This document shows positions 8,565 through 15,985 of a DNA stretch of 64,000 bases, in pieces. Numbering within the stretch: the stretch's first letter is position 1; every line of letters starts with the position of its first letter. The notes beneath the pieces are model-generated. The model was not told where the DNA came from, searched no databases, and was given only the letters and a program-made list of their open reading frames with translations. The translations under genes and the position numbers were made by a program. Origin of the DNA: Bacillota bacterium (GTDB lineage Bacteria > Bacillota > Clostridia > Lachnospirales > Lachnospiraceae); the NCBI GenBank assembly GCA_023408815.1, contig JAEYJO010000075.1:1-64000 (forward strand). The letters are read 5' to 3'.

Positions 8565-8593
8565 TTGACATTTTTGTCTATATATCATATTAT
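8565..8593 (+). promoter_or_regulatory. Strong promoter for the CptI antitoxin RNA
   Basis: Perfect TTGACA (8565-8570), an exact 17-nt spacer and TATTAT (8588-8593). Transcription should begin at about 8600, immediately before the first 47-bp repeat, as expected for a type III antitoxin RNA. Confidence 0.8.
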
Positions 8594-8599
8594 AGTTAT

Positions 8600-8736
8600 A
8601 TAAAATATTCCCCGCTACCTGTAATGCGGGTAAGAAAAGCACAGGAACAAAATATTCACCGCTACCTGTAATGCGGGTAAGAAAAGCACAGGAACAAAAT
8701 ATTAAAAAAAGATTCCTTAATAAAGGAGTCTTTTTT
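8600..8736 (+). ncRNA. cptI: Type III antitoxin RNA (CptI/ToxI-like), two pseudoknot repeats
   Basis: The RNA would hold two 47-nt repeats and a few bases of a third, then an intrinsic terminator. Within each repeat CCGC pairs with GCGG (CCCGC/GCGGG in the first copy). The loop CCTGT can pair with the ACAGG downstream of that stem, giving an H-type pseudoknot. That is the architecture of ToxI/CptI antitoxins, whose toxin processes the precursor at the repeats and is inhibited by the units. The 3' end at the terminator and the 5' end at the promoter are inferred. Confidence 0.85.
8602..8695 (+). repeat. Two 47-bp tandem repeats of the antitoxin
   Basis: Copies at 8602-8648 and 8649-8695 differ at one base near the start of the unit (CCCCGC versus CACCGC). 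A truncated third copy (AAAATATT) follows at 8696-8703. Confidence 0.95.
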
Positions 8737-8738
8737 CT
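8704..8738 (+). terminator. Attenuating terminator between antitoxin and toxin
   Basis: GATTCCTT pairs with AAGGAGTC, extended by an A-run against a T-run. It sits between the antitoxin repeats and the toxin, as in type III systems, so that most transcripts stop after the RNA and few reach the toxin. Confidence 0.85.
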
Positions 8739-8751
8739 TATAGGAGTACAT

Positions 8752-9228
8752 ATGACAAAGGAGCATTTTTACTTTTTAGAAGATGATTATTGTGAAAGAT
8801 ATGCAGATATGGGTATTATGAAAAATAAAGAGGTTATAAATGGGATAATACATCATCGTCCATGCTTTTACGCGCTACAAGATGATGAAAAACCAGATAT
8901 TTATTGGATGATTCCAATTTCATCACAGACTGAAAAATATCAAGATATCCTTATTAAAAAATTACAAAAGTATCCACAATACGATGGTTTAGAATTTGGA
9001 TATGTAAGAGGTAGATATGCAGCATTCTTGATACAAAATATGTGTCCTGTTAAGATAAGTAATATAGCTGAAGAGTACATAGACATGAATACACATCAAC
9101 CGGTTGTTATTAGTAATAGAAATTTAAAGCAATCAATTAATAATAAAGCAAGAAAATTGATAAATTTAACCAAAAAAGGCAAAAAAGTTACTATTACAGA
9201 TGCGTATGAAATATATAATGATTTATAA
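8752..9228 (+). CDS. cptN: Type III toxin endoribonuclease, CptN-like, 158 aa
   Basis: The protein contains YWMIPISSQTEKYQDI, RGRYAAFLIQNMCPVK and a C-terminal segment NNKARKLINLTKKGKK. I recognise these from the CptN branch of the ToxN/AbiQ endoribonuclease superfamily. Such toxins cut mRNA and their own antitoxin precursor and are held inactive in a protein-RNA complex; some ToxN relatives give abortive phage defence. The length fits the family (about 150-170 aa). The start at 8752 has GGAG five bases upstream and follows the terminator. An in-frame ATG at 8671 lies inside the antitoxin repeat and is not used. Located on a mobilizable element. Confidence 0.85.
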   Translation: MTKEHFYFLEDDYCERYADMGIMKNKEVINGIIHHRPCFYALQDDEKPDIYWMIPISSQTEKYQDILIKKLQKYPQYDGLEFGYVRGRYAAFLIQNMCPVKISNIAEEYIDMNTHQPVVISNRNLKQSINNKARKLINLTKKGKKVTITDAYEIYNDL

Positions 9229-9237
9229 ATTATAGGA

Positions 9238-9282
9238 AGATTAGTAACTGCAGGTATCATGTTGCAGAAACTAATCTTTTTT
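9238..9282 (+). terminator. Terminator after the toxin gene
   Basis: AGATTAGT pairs with ACTAATCT, with a second stem CTGCA/TGCAG inside, followed by six T. Confidence 0.85.
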
Positions 9283-9460
9283 ATTACTTGTTTTAATTAT
9301 TGTAAACAATCGATGGCTTTTGTTTAATATAGAATATATAATTGTTTTAATTATAAGAAATAGGGGGCAACAAACGTCGTGTTTCCCCCCGCCCCTTCCG
9401 AATTTCCATTATTAAAATAATGTCAATATGAATAATACAACTGTTAAGATTCACGAATAA

Positions 9461-9557
9461 AAAATCAATAGAAAAATAAATCTGTATTCATTTTAATAAA
9501 TCAATAGGAAAACAAATCTATCTTCATTTTAATAAATCAATAGAAAAAAAGTAAATC
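9461..9557 (+). repeat. 36-bp direct repeats (three copies)
   Basis: The core AATCAATAG recurs at 9463, 9499 and 9535, an exact 36-bp period. The flanking AAATCT and TTCATTTTAATA parts are shared between the first two full units; the last copy is degenerate at its end. Confidence 0.75.
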
Positions 9558-9967
9558 AGAAAAATATTGAAATATTTTTTTTAAACTTGTCACTGAAGGA
9601 ACAGTGAGAGGTGGGTAAATTTCGTACCACATTCAAAGTAAAAAAACAGGTGAAATAAATTTATCAACAAGTATAACATAACTTTTTTCCTATAGGTTGT
9701 GACAAATGTGGTACTACATTAATTTTTCAATTTCTTACTTTTTAAAATATTAGAATTAAAAAAAGTCACAATTTCTTTTTCACTGATTGAAAAGTGGAAT
9801 TTCTAAATTCATTTCATTTTAAGAATATTCAAAAGTATAATTAAATTTGCATATTAAAAATTCAATATTTACATTTCCACATATTAGAATTAAATCGATT
9901 ATAATAAATATATAATACGTTTTCGGGGAAACCCAGTAACCACAAGGGATTGCGGGGAAGTCAAACA

Positions 9968-10011
9968 CAGGTTTTATAGTTCTCAAATACAAGTTTTATA
10001 GTTTTAGATAT
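9968..10011 (+). repeat. Two 22-bp iterons upstream of rep
   Basis: Units at 9968-9989 and 9990-10011 share the core GTTTTATAGTT. The 22-bp spacing, two helix turns, is usual for Rep_3 iterons. Confidence 0.65.
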
Positions 10012-10096
10012 GGTATCAAATACAGAAAATATTTTTTTTATTATATTATGAGTTTCATCTATCATATTATCTTTAGAAAGAAATGAGGTAAATAAG

Positions 10097-10975
10097 ATGG
10101 AAGAAATTCAAATCATAAATGAAAATAATAAAATTATAGAAAATACAAAATTAATTAGAGAAATGTTTGATTCAAATTTTTCAAAAAGGCAAATGGATTT
10201 AATTTATTCAATAATTTCATTGATTCAACCAGATGATAATGAATTTGTAGAATATCAATTATCCTATGATGTTATCGGGCGATTATTTAATCCAAGCAAC
10301 CCATATTGCAAAATCACTATAAATGATATTGAAAAATCAATTAAAGGAATAATGAATAAATCATTTCAAATCGAATCAGATAAGGAAATAACATATTATC
10401 ATTATGTTAAATCTTCAAAATTAAATAAGGAAGAAAAATATATTTCTTTCAAAATAGATAATGAAGTTCGCGAGTTTTATCTTCAATTAAAAACTGGAGA
10501 GTTTACTGTTTTTTTATTGAAAGATATTTTGGCATTGTCCACAATTTTTCAATGTAATTTATTTCGTTGGCTTGCTTGCAATTCTGGATTTAATAATAAA
10601 ATAAGAATTAAAATTGATGATGCAAAATCGATTTTTTATGGGAATGACAAGATTACAACAAGTAGATTGATTGAAAAAATTGATAATTCTTTAAATGTAA
10701 TTAACAAGAAAACAAACATAAATGCTTCTTATGAAAAAGTTAAAGGCATGGACAAAAAGACTATTGCATTTTTAGATTTCCATATTATAAATAATTATAA
10801 GAAAAAAGAAAGAAATATTTCACAATTAAAATCGGATAGGGAAAAAAGGCTAATGACTTGGGAAGAGAAGGAGCTGGCCGAAAAGATTTTGAAGGAACAG
10901 GGGGAAGATATTTATAATGATTATTTGAGAAAAAAGGAAATAATGAAAATAAATAAATTTGAGAAAAATGAATGA
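10097..10975 (+). CDS. Rep_3-family plasmid replication initiator, 292 aa
   Basis: The N-terminal part (about 15-130) contains REMFDSNFSKRQMDLIYSII, typical of the first winged helix of Rep_3 (RepB-type) initiators. A second winged-helix domain follows (about 130-230, TFQCNLFRWLACNSG-like with the observed start LSTIFQ). Such proteins bind iterons and open the origin for theta replication. The C terminus is charged. GAGG lies ten bases before the ATG, and candidate iterons lie at 9968-10011. Codon use is strongly A+T-biased like the rest of the element. Its presence suggests the integrated element derives from a plasmid. Confidence 0.8.
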   Translation: MEEIQIINENNKIIENTKLIREMFDSNFSKRQMDLIYSIISLIQPDDNEFVEYQLSYDVIGRLFNPSNPYCKITINDIEKSIKGIMNKSFQIESDKEITYYHYVKSSKLNKEEKYISFKIDNEVREFYLQLKTGEFTVFLLKDILALSTIFQCNLFRWLACNSGFNNKIRIKIDDAKSIFYGNDKITTSRLIEKIDNSLNVINKKTNINASYEKVKGMDKKTIAFLDFHIINNYKKKERNISQLKSDREKRLMTWEEKELAEKILKEQGEDIYNDYLRKKEIMKINKFEKNE

Positions 10976-10983
10976 GCGCACAG

Positions 10984-11014
10984 AAAAAGGAAACCGATTT
11001 TGGTTTCTTTTTTT
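10984..11014 (+). terminator. Terminator after rep
   Basis: GGAAACC pairs with GGTTTCT around a 6-nt loop, followed by seven T. Confidence 0.85.
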
Positions 11015-11029
11015 ATGGGTGCAAACTGG

Positions 11030-11150
11030 GAATTTTTGTAACGCAAAAAGGCGTGTAGCGCAAGAGCCGTCAAGGTCGCAGACTTTGCCCATCTGCTGAA
11101 ATCGTAGATTTCGGTGTAATGGGTTACCCGATTCGAAAAATCGGGTAATT
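11030..11150 (+). other. Candidate oriT upstream of the relaxase gene
   Basis: This short GC-richer block in an A+T-rich element has several dyads: ACGC/GCGT (about 11041-11054), GAAATC-GTA-GATTTC (11098-11112) and a perfect TTACCCGATT/AATCGGGTAA (11124-11148, 5-nt loop). It is non-coding and directly upstream of the MobV relaxase, where oriT sites of MobV plasmids normally lie. The nick site cannot be located by reading. Confidence 0.5.
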
Positions 11151-11276
11151 CACATATGGAAAAATCATATTAATTTTGAATGAAAAAATAGAAATAGAAT
11201 GAAGCGTCAGCGGAATTATATATCTATTTTGGAATGAAGGAAAAAGCAAATTTCATAAAAATAAGGAATGATTAAT

Positions 11277-12515
11277 ATGGGAATTTTAATAAATAATATA
11301 TCGAGATTAAAATCAAAAACAAATATAAAAAATCTGGAATATCACAATAAGCAAAAAGGAAAAGCTACAGGAAATAGAGATGATGATTATAAAAAATATA
11401 ATTTTGATGCCCTTCAATTATCAGGGCAAAAACCAATTGAAAATTATAATAAATATATAGAGGAGCATTCCCATATTGGATATAATTCATATAAAGATGA
11501 ATTAAAGGAAGATGATTTTATTATGGCGCGATCCGGAGATTCAATTCGAAAATTAGAAAGCATATGCGTTGCCCCACCCATAAAAATTTTATTATCTGAA
11601 ATAGATGAATATGATTATGGAATCATTCAAGATTTATTTGATGATTATCTTGATTTTATGAAAAATGATGAAAAATTGAAAAATGTAAAAATCTTATCGG
11701 CAAATGCGCATTTAAACGAAATATACTACCCCACTTTTGAAAGAAATGAAAATGGAAAATTACGAAAATTGAGTGAAGTGGAAAGAAAAGAAAGAGCCTA
11801 TATAAAGCCCCATCTTCATATTGATTATATTCCATTAATTGCGGAAGAGAAAGATGGGAAAAAATATTTAAAATTATCATCAAAAGAAATATGGAAAGCG
11901 GATTCTGATGATAAATATTTTTCGACTTATAGCAAATTTAATGATAGATGCTATGAAAAAATCGGAAAAAAATACGGATTTGAACGAGGAGAAAAATGGG
12001 AAGAATGGGATGAAAGAATCCAAAAAAAGAATAATGGAGAAAAAATTAAGGAGCAACGAAAATTATTTGATTTTCAAATGGAAAATGATGAAAATGAATA
12101 TAATGAATGGAAAGAGCAACTAATAGATGAAATAAAAAAATATGATAAAGATTTGCAAGAAGCAGAAAAGCAATATGAAAAAGAAATTCAAAAAATATCT
12201 GAAGAATCAAATAGAATGTTACAAAATCAAAAGCAAAAACTAGATAAAGATTTATATAATCAAATTGAAGAATATGAGAAAAAGCGCAGAATTGTGGCTT
12301 CAAAGCAAGAAAATATAGATAATATCAGCGAGGAAACCCAATTCATTCTTGATTTAGAAGAAACAGTAAAAAATCATAAAATGGAAGCAAAAGAAGCCGC
12401 CAAACGATTAAAGGATGCAGGGCTTGACGATATATTAAAATCATATCGCGATGAAGTAAAAAAAGGCAGTCCGATGGAAAAAATTATTCAAGAATTATAT
12501 AATATGGAAAGATAA
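11277..12515 (+). CDS. MobV-family relaxase (Mob/Pre), 412 aa
   Basis: The N-terminal half (about 10-200) resembles the Mob_Pre relaxase domain. It has an early basic segment with EYHNKQKGK, then ILSANAHLNEIYYPT and KPHLHIDYIPL, which supply the histidine cluster that binds the metal at the nicking site. The C-terminal half (about 255-385) is a long charged coiled coil, as in many MobV proteins. The enzyme would nick oriT and pilot the strand in conjugative mobilisation. The start at 11277 has AAGG ten bases upstream; the ATG at 11268 is too close to it. The terminator is at 12515-12539. Confidence 0.8.
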   Translation: MGILINNISRLKSKTNIKNLEYHNKQKGKATGNRDDDYKKYNFDALQLSGQKPIENYNKYIEEHSHIGYNSYKDELKEDDFIMARSGDSIRKLESICVAPPIKILLSEIDEYDYGIIQDLFDDYLDFMKNDEKLKNVKILSANAHLNEIYYPTFERNENGKLRKLSEVERKERAYIKPHLHIDYIPLIAEEKDGKKYLKLSSKEIWKADSDDKYFSTYSKFNDRCYEKIGKKYGFERGEKWEEWDERIQKKNNGEKIKEQRKLFDFQMENDENEYNEWKEQLIDEIKKYDKDLQEAEKQYEKEIQKISEESNRMLQNQKQKLDKDLYNQIEEYEKKRRIVASKQENIDNISEETQFILDLEETVKNHKMEAKEAAKRLKDAGLDDILKSYRDEVKKGSPMEKIIQELYNMER

Positions 12516-12539
12516 ACAGCTGTTGAAGGCTGTTTTTTA
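12515..12539 (+). terminator. Terminator after the relaxase gene
   Basis: AAACAGC pairs with GCTGTTT around an 8-nt loop, followed by T residues; it overlaps the stop codon. Confidence 0.75.
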
Positions 12540-12626
12540 TTTTCATAAAATTATTTACAAAAACGAAATTGAGAGTTAATCTATAGAAAATTTAGTTAAT
12601 AATATAATATAACGGAGGATAAGAAA

Positions 12627-12902
12627 ATGAATGATAGTTTATTCGATATTCTGATACAAAATGGATTCAGCGAACGTTTGGATAAGGACTTACTAAAGAA
12701 CACTGAATATATTGAATTACAAGAAAAACTTGACTTATCAATTAAAGAATTTGATAATTTAGACTTAGATGAAGAAATGCAATTAATTATTGATAGAATG
12801 GTAACATGCTATAACGATTCCGGTTCATTTTATGGTATATTGTCTTATAAGCAAGGTTTTTATGATTGTATTATGTTGTTAAAAGAAATAGGTATTCTGT
12901 AA
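12627..12902 (+). CDS. Small acidic protein, DUF6809-like, 91 aa
   Basis: This helical acidic protein begins MNDSLFDILIQNGFSERLD and ends YKQGFYDCIMLLKEIGIL. The late glycine-aromatic segment (SYKQGFYDC) resembles the FxxGFxxG-type end of DUF6809 proteins, which are common on Firmicutes mobile elements and have no known function. CGGAGGAT precedes the ATG. It is the last gene before attR and shares the element's A+T bias. Confidence 0.55.
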   Translation: MNDSLFDILIQNGFSERLDKDLLKNTEYIELQEKLDLSIKEFDNLDLDEEMQLIIDRMVTCYNDSGSFYGILSYKQGFYDCIMLLKEIGIL

Positions 12903-12997
12903 TTTTTAATTTATAATTATACCAAATAATTATACTATTATACTCCTTAACTCTTATGTTTCTTTTAAACAAAGGGTTTTTCTGAACCTATTGAATA

Positions 12998-13044
12998 CGT
13001 TCGGGACGCAGAGGTCGCAGGTTCGAATCCTGTCGCTTCGACTA
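12998..13044 (+). repeat. attR, remnant of the original tRNA-Pro 3' end
   Basis: Second copy of the 47-bp att repeat. It differs from attL at three T-arm positions: T to C, then G to A compensated by C to T in the opposite strand of the stem. It therefore still forms a perfect T-arm (GCAGG/CCTGT). It is followed by a strong terminator and the host-like sequence. Confidence 0.85.
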
Positions 13045-13049
13045 ATATT

Positions 13050-13092
13050 AATGCCCCTATAGGTTGAAATCCTATAAGGGCATTTTCTTTTT
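13050..13092 (+). terminator. Displaced original terminator of tRNA-Pro
   Basis: AATGCCCCTATAGG pairs with CCTATAAGGGCATT around a short loop, followed by a T-rich tract. It directly follows attR and so was probably the tRNA-Pro terminator before integration. Confidence 0.8.
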
Positions 13093-13192
13093 CTATAATC
13101 AAAGAAAGTGAGAAGAATTTTGAACCTTTCAGCGGAAATAACGATCCATTATTTATAAAACACATCGGTAAACTGAAATTACCATTTAAAAG

Positions 13193-13747
13193 TTACTCCT
13201 GATCAGGTAACCGGATGGAAGTCAACAGCAGATTGGCAATTTCTTCAGGTGATTTCTGCATTCCGTCGCCTGCCCACTGCCAAAGAATATTTGTAAGTCC
13301 ACCTACACTATAAGAAAGTGCATATTTCATTGCCTCTGGCTGCTTAGCCAAAGGATAATTGCCTTTCCGCATCAGATACACTTCATGAAAAAGATGGTTG
13401 TACTCTTGCAGTAACAGCGATATCAAATCGTTACGATAAAGCAAAAGAGCCAGTTCCTTATGTTCATACCAAAGCTCCAGATACCAGCGAATCGTATGAA
13501 AATAACTGTGATCTTTGTCAGCGGAAAGCTGTAGCGCTCCTGTACGCCAAATTGTCTCCAGATGGAAGCAAATCACTTCTTCTTTGGAAGAAAAAAAACG
13601 ATAAAAAGTTCTACGGGACAAATCTGCTTTTTCCGCAATTTCTGAAATACTGATTTCGCGAAACGGTTTATTTTTCATCAACTCCAAAAGAGCATTTGTC
13701 AACCATTCTCTGGAACGTAACGCAATTGGATTTTGTGTATCTTTCAT
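13193..13747 (-). CDS. TetR-family transcriptional regulator, 184 aa
   Basis: An N-terminal TetR helix-turn-helix (about 10-55) reads KPFREISISEIAEKADLSRR then TFYRFFSSKEE. A ligand-binding helical domain of the clostridial TetR_C type follows. It is divergent from the EFR1-type gene at 13895; the perfect palindrome CAAGTGTGACACTTG at 13851-13865 in between is its likely operator. The start at 13747 has GAAGGAGATGAT upstream. The ligand cannot be read from sequence. Confidence 0.88.
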   Translation of the reverse strand: MKDTQNPIALRSREWLTNALLELMKNKPFREISISEIAEKADLSRRTFYRFFSSKEEVICFHLETIWRTGALQLSADKDHSYFHTIRWYLELWYEHKELALLLYRNDLISLLLQEYNHLFHEVYLMRKGNYPLAKQPEAMKYALSYSVGGLTNILWQWAGDGMQKSPEEIANLLLTSIRLPDQE

Positions 13748-13803
13748 ATCATCTCCTTCAAATGTCGCAAAAATGACCGGATGTGGCACTTGCCTCTGAA
13801 ATC

Positions 13804-13865
13804 TTGAATTATTGTTATAGACTCATTATAATAAAAATATCAAACTGTTACAAGTGTGACACTTG
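13804..13865 (+). promoter_or_regulatory. Promoter and TetR operator of the EFR1-type gene
   Basis: TTGAAT (13804-13809), 17 nt and TATAAT (13827-13832) give a start near 13839. The perfect 15-bp dyad CAAGTGTGACACTTG (13851-13865) lies just downstream, positioned to block transcription. Confidence 0.7.
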
Positions 13866-13894
13866 AAATTGTTTTAAAATTGTGAGGTAACAAT

Positions 13895-14692
13895 ATGAAA
13901 AATATCATCTATTATTTTACAGGAACAGGAAACAGCCTTCGCGCAGCACAAGTCATTGCCGGACAACTAGGTGATACAGAAATCATCTCCATGCGATGCG
14001 ATCCAAAGGATGTCCCGTCAGAGGACGCTGAAAAAATTGGTTTTGTTTTCCCGGTGCATCACTGGACGATGCCGGAATATGCCATCCATTTTGTAGAGCG
14101 GGTAAAGTTGAACCCGAAGGCGTACATTTTTGCAGTCTCCACACCTGGGATGATCAACGGAGGTTGTCAGGATAAACTGGCCAAACTGCTGCAAGAAAAA
14201 CACTGTACACTTTCCTATGGCGAAAAAGTATACAGTGTTGCCAATTATGTGGCTATATACCCACCGTTTCCAAATCCTGAAAAGCGCGTTCCCAGAACGG
14301 AAGAACAGCTTGCTTTTATTGCACGGGAGATTGCTGAAAAGAAGTTGCGGAATCCTCCTCATGCCAATGCGATAACACGATGGCTTGCACCACGGAAAAT
14401 GCAGAAGTTTGTTGAACATTGTCCGTCAAACGATAAATATTTTTTCGTTTGGGATGACTGTATTTCCTGTGGTCTTTGCGCCAAGGTCTGCCCCAGCCAT
14501 AATATCAGTTTTGAAAATAGCAAGCCAACGTTTCTCCATCAATGCAGCCAGTGTATGGCCTGTGTTTCTTTCTGTCCAAAACAGGCGATCAATTTCCCAA
14601 AATATACGCGGGAACGAAAAAAATATCACAATCCACATATCTCAGTGGCAGATATCGTTTCGGACAAAAAGCTGTATCCTTCAAATCCCTGA
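13895..14692 (+). CDS. EFR1-type flavodoxin/ferredoxin protein, 265 aa
   Basis: The N-terminal flavodoxin-like domain (about 1-165) has the FMN phosphate loop YFTGTGNSLRAA. The C-terminal part has two [4Fe-4S] motifs, CISCGLCAKVCP and CSQCMACVSFCP (about 188-235). EFR1-family proteins are cytoplasmic electron carriers of unclear partner in anaerobes. Expression is probably repressed by the divergent TetR protein, whose operator follows the promoter. A GAGG site precedes the ATG. The gene converges on glycerate kinase with a gap of 10 nt. Confidence 0.85.
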   Translation: MKNIIYYFTGTGNSLRAAQVIAGQLGDTEIISMRCDPKDVPSEDAEKIGFVFPVHHWTMPEYAIHFVERVKLNPKAYIFAVSTPGMINGGCQDKLAKLLQEKHCTLSYGEKVYSVANYVAIYPPFPNPEKRVPRTEEQLAFIAREIAEKKLRNPPHANAITRWLAPRKMQKFVEHCPSNDKYFFVWDDCISCGLCAKVCPSHNISFENSKPTFLHQCSQCMACVSFCPKQAINFPKYTRERKKYHNPHISVADIVSDKKLYPSNP

Positions 14693-14702
14693 TTACCCCA
14701 GG

Positions 14703-15893
14703 CTATTGCAGAAGATTATTCGGAGTACCCAGGCACTCGTGACACGCGCGGTCTCTTTGCATGGTACCGACCTTGATGCCGCGCATCAGCCGTTCTGCGG
14801 CATCGGCTACCAGCTCTCCCGCCTTTTCCCCCATAGCTTTTTTCAACGGCATCGGCCTGCATATCGCCGCTTCCATGCAGCTGATGCCGATCTTATATAC
14901 CTCTTGTGATCCTTCCGAGAGAGAACCGGCAATTGCAGCTATGGGAACGCCGTATTTCCCTGCCCTCCCAGCGATACCGGAAATCACCTTTCCATATGAG
15001 GATTGGAAATCAATACGACCCTCGCCGGTAATGATCAGGTCTGCCCATTCCGCCTTTTGGGCGAAGTCCGACATATCCAGCACTGCGTCGATCCCTGAGC
15101 AGATGACTGCACCTGTAAATGCCGCGAGACCGCCGCCAAGACCTCCTGCGGCCCCGGCACCTTTCATATTTCTTATGTCTATAGTAAATGTCTCTTCTAT
15201 AACCTTTGCCAAATGGGAAAGCCCCTCATCCAGAAGCACGACTTGTTCAGGACTCGCTCCCTTCTGCGGTCCGTAAACAGCCGACGCTCCCGCAGGCCCG
15301 CAAAGGGGATTGGTCACATCGCTCATCACAATGATTTCCGTCCGGTTAAGACGTTCATCCATGCGGCTTACATCAATCTTCGCTATTCTGCCAAGCTGCC
15401 CGCCGCCAAAGCCGACCTCTTCTCCTCTGTCATCCTTAAAAGAAGCACCGAGAGCCTGTGCCATACCGATTCCGCCGTCATTGGTCGCCGAACCGCCGAC
15501 TCCGATATAAACTTTCATACAGCCGTTATCCATAGCTGCCTTTAGAAGCTGGCCGGTTCCATAAGTGGTAGCTTTCATTATATCGCGTTCCGGCTCGGGA
15601 ACGAGGGGTAACCCCGAAGCTGCCGCCATTTCGATTATGGCGGAGCCGTCCTCCAATATGCCGAAAAAGGAATCGAGCATCTTACCGTCAGGCCCCATTA
15701 CAGGCGTATTTACAATTTTCCCTCCGCTGCCGGATATGACGGCTTCTACTGTGCCCTCTCCGCCGTCAGCTACGGAAATATACTTTATTTCCGCATCTGA
15801 ATAAACCCTTAATATTCCCGCTTTTATATTTTCCGCCACCTGAGCGCTGCTTAAGCTTCCTTTAAATGAGTCCGACGCAATTAAAATTCTCAT
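14703..15893 (-). CDS. garK: Glycerate kinase, 396 aa
   Basis: The start MRILIASDSFKGSLSSAQVA, the VADGGEGTVEA block and YIGVGGSATNDGGIGMAQAL are signatures of the GarK/GlxK glycerate kinase family, which phosphorylates D-glycerate to 2-phosphoglycerate (family knowledge). The length fits (about 380-390 aa), with a short C-terminal extension. The start at 15893 has GAAGGAAGAGAG upstream. It is the last gene of the minus-strand operon after the GarR-type reductase, so the two would channel tartronate semialdehyde into glycolysis. Confidence 0.9.
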   Translation of the reverse strand: MRILIASDSFKGSLSSAQVAENIKAGILRVYSDAEIKYISVADGGEGTVEAVISGSGGKIVNTPVMGPDGKMLDSFFGILEDGSAIIEMAAASGLPLVPEPERDIMKATTYGTGQLLKAAMDNGCMKVYIGVGGSATNDGGIGMAQALGASFKDDRGEEVGFGGGQLGRIAKIDVSRMDERLNRTEIIVMSDVTNPLCGPAGASAVYGPQKGASPEQVVLLDEGLSHLAKVIEETFTIDIRNMKGAGAAGGLGGGLAAFTGAVICSGIDAVLDMSDFAQKAEWADLIITGEGRIDFQSSYGKVISGIAGRAGKYGVPIAAIAGSLSEGSQEVYKIGISCMEAAICRPMPLKKAMGEKAGELVADAAERLMRGIKVGTMQRDRACHECLGTPNNLLQ

Positions 15894-15985
15894 ACTCTCT
15901 TCCTTCACAAATACTTTTTGCCCCAACATCATTATATATCTATACAACATGTCCCGCAATGTTATGCGGGACAGTTGTTTCACCT

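Larger units (their letters stand above)
9283..10096 (+). other. Putative replication-origin region (non-coding, about 810 bp)
   Basis: No gene is seen. The stretch is very A+T rich and full of ordered repeats. There is a GC-rich hairpin-like block at about 9363-9395. A 36-bp direct repeat starts near 9461. Inverted pairs are TCACTG/CAGTGA (9590-9595, 9602-9607) and GTACCACATT/AATGTGGTAC (9624-9633, 9705-9714). Two 22-bp iterons lie at 9968-10011, directly before the Rep_3 gene. Iterons plus an A+T-rich tract beside a Rep_3 gene are what an iteron-controlled origin looks like. Confidence 0.6.
6967..13044 (+). mobile_element. Integrative mobilizable plasmid-like element, about 6.1 kb
   Basis: The element is bounded by 47-bp att repeats at the 3' end of tRNA-Pro. 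Internally it is far richer in A+T than its surroundings. Gene order is tyrosine integrase, CptIN-type type III toxin-antitoxin, iteron region, Rep_3 initiator, oriT-like region, MobV relaxase and a small acidic protein. There is no conjugation machinery, so it would need a helper to transfer. A replication initiator with iterons suggests it can exist, or once existed, as a plasmid. The toxin-antitoxin would stabilise it or act against phage. No phage structural genes are present. Confidence 0.85.

Noticed and set aside
8602..8695. CRISPR array or riboswitch
   Set aside because: Only two 47-bp units with no spacers; the pseudoknot fold and the downstream toxin fit a type III antitoxin.
8671..8751. 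In-frame extension of the toxin N terminus
   Set aside because: It lies inside the antitoxin repeat and terminator; the ATG at 8752 has a proper ribosome site.
12965..13165. Minus-strand frame of 66 codons across attR
   Set aside because: It reads through the tRNA remnant (the familiar ATGFEPATSASR-type translation of tRNA-adjacent sequence) and has no ribosome site.
13790..13894. Extended TetR N terminus (start at 13789)
   Set aside because: The start at 13747 has a ribosome site and fits the TetR length; the longer frame runs into the operator region.
14385..14909. Plus-strand frame of 174 codons over the EFR1-type and garK genes
   Set aside because: It is a shadow of two well-supported genes in other frames with no ribosome site.
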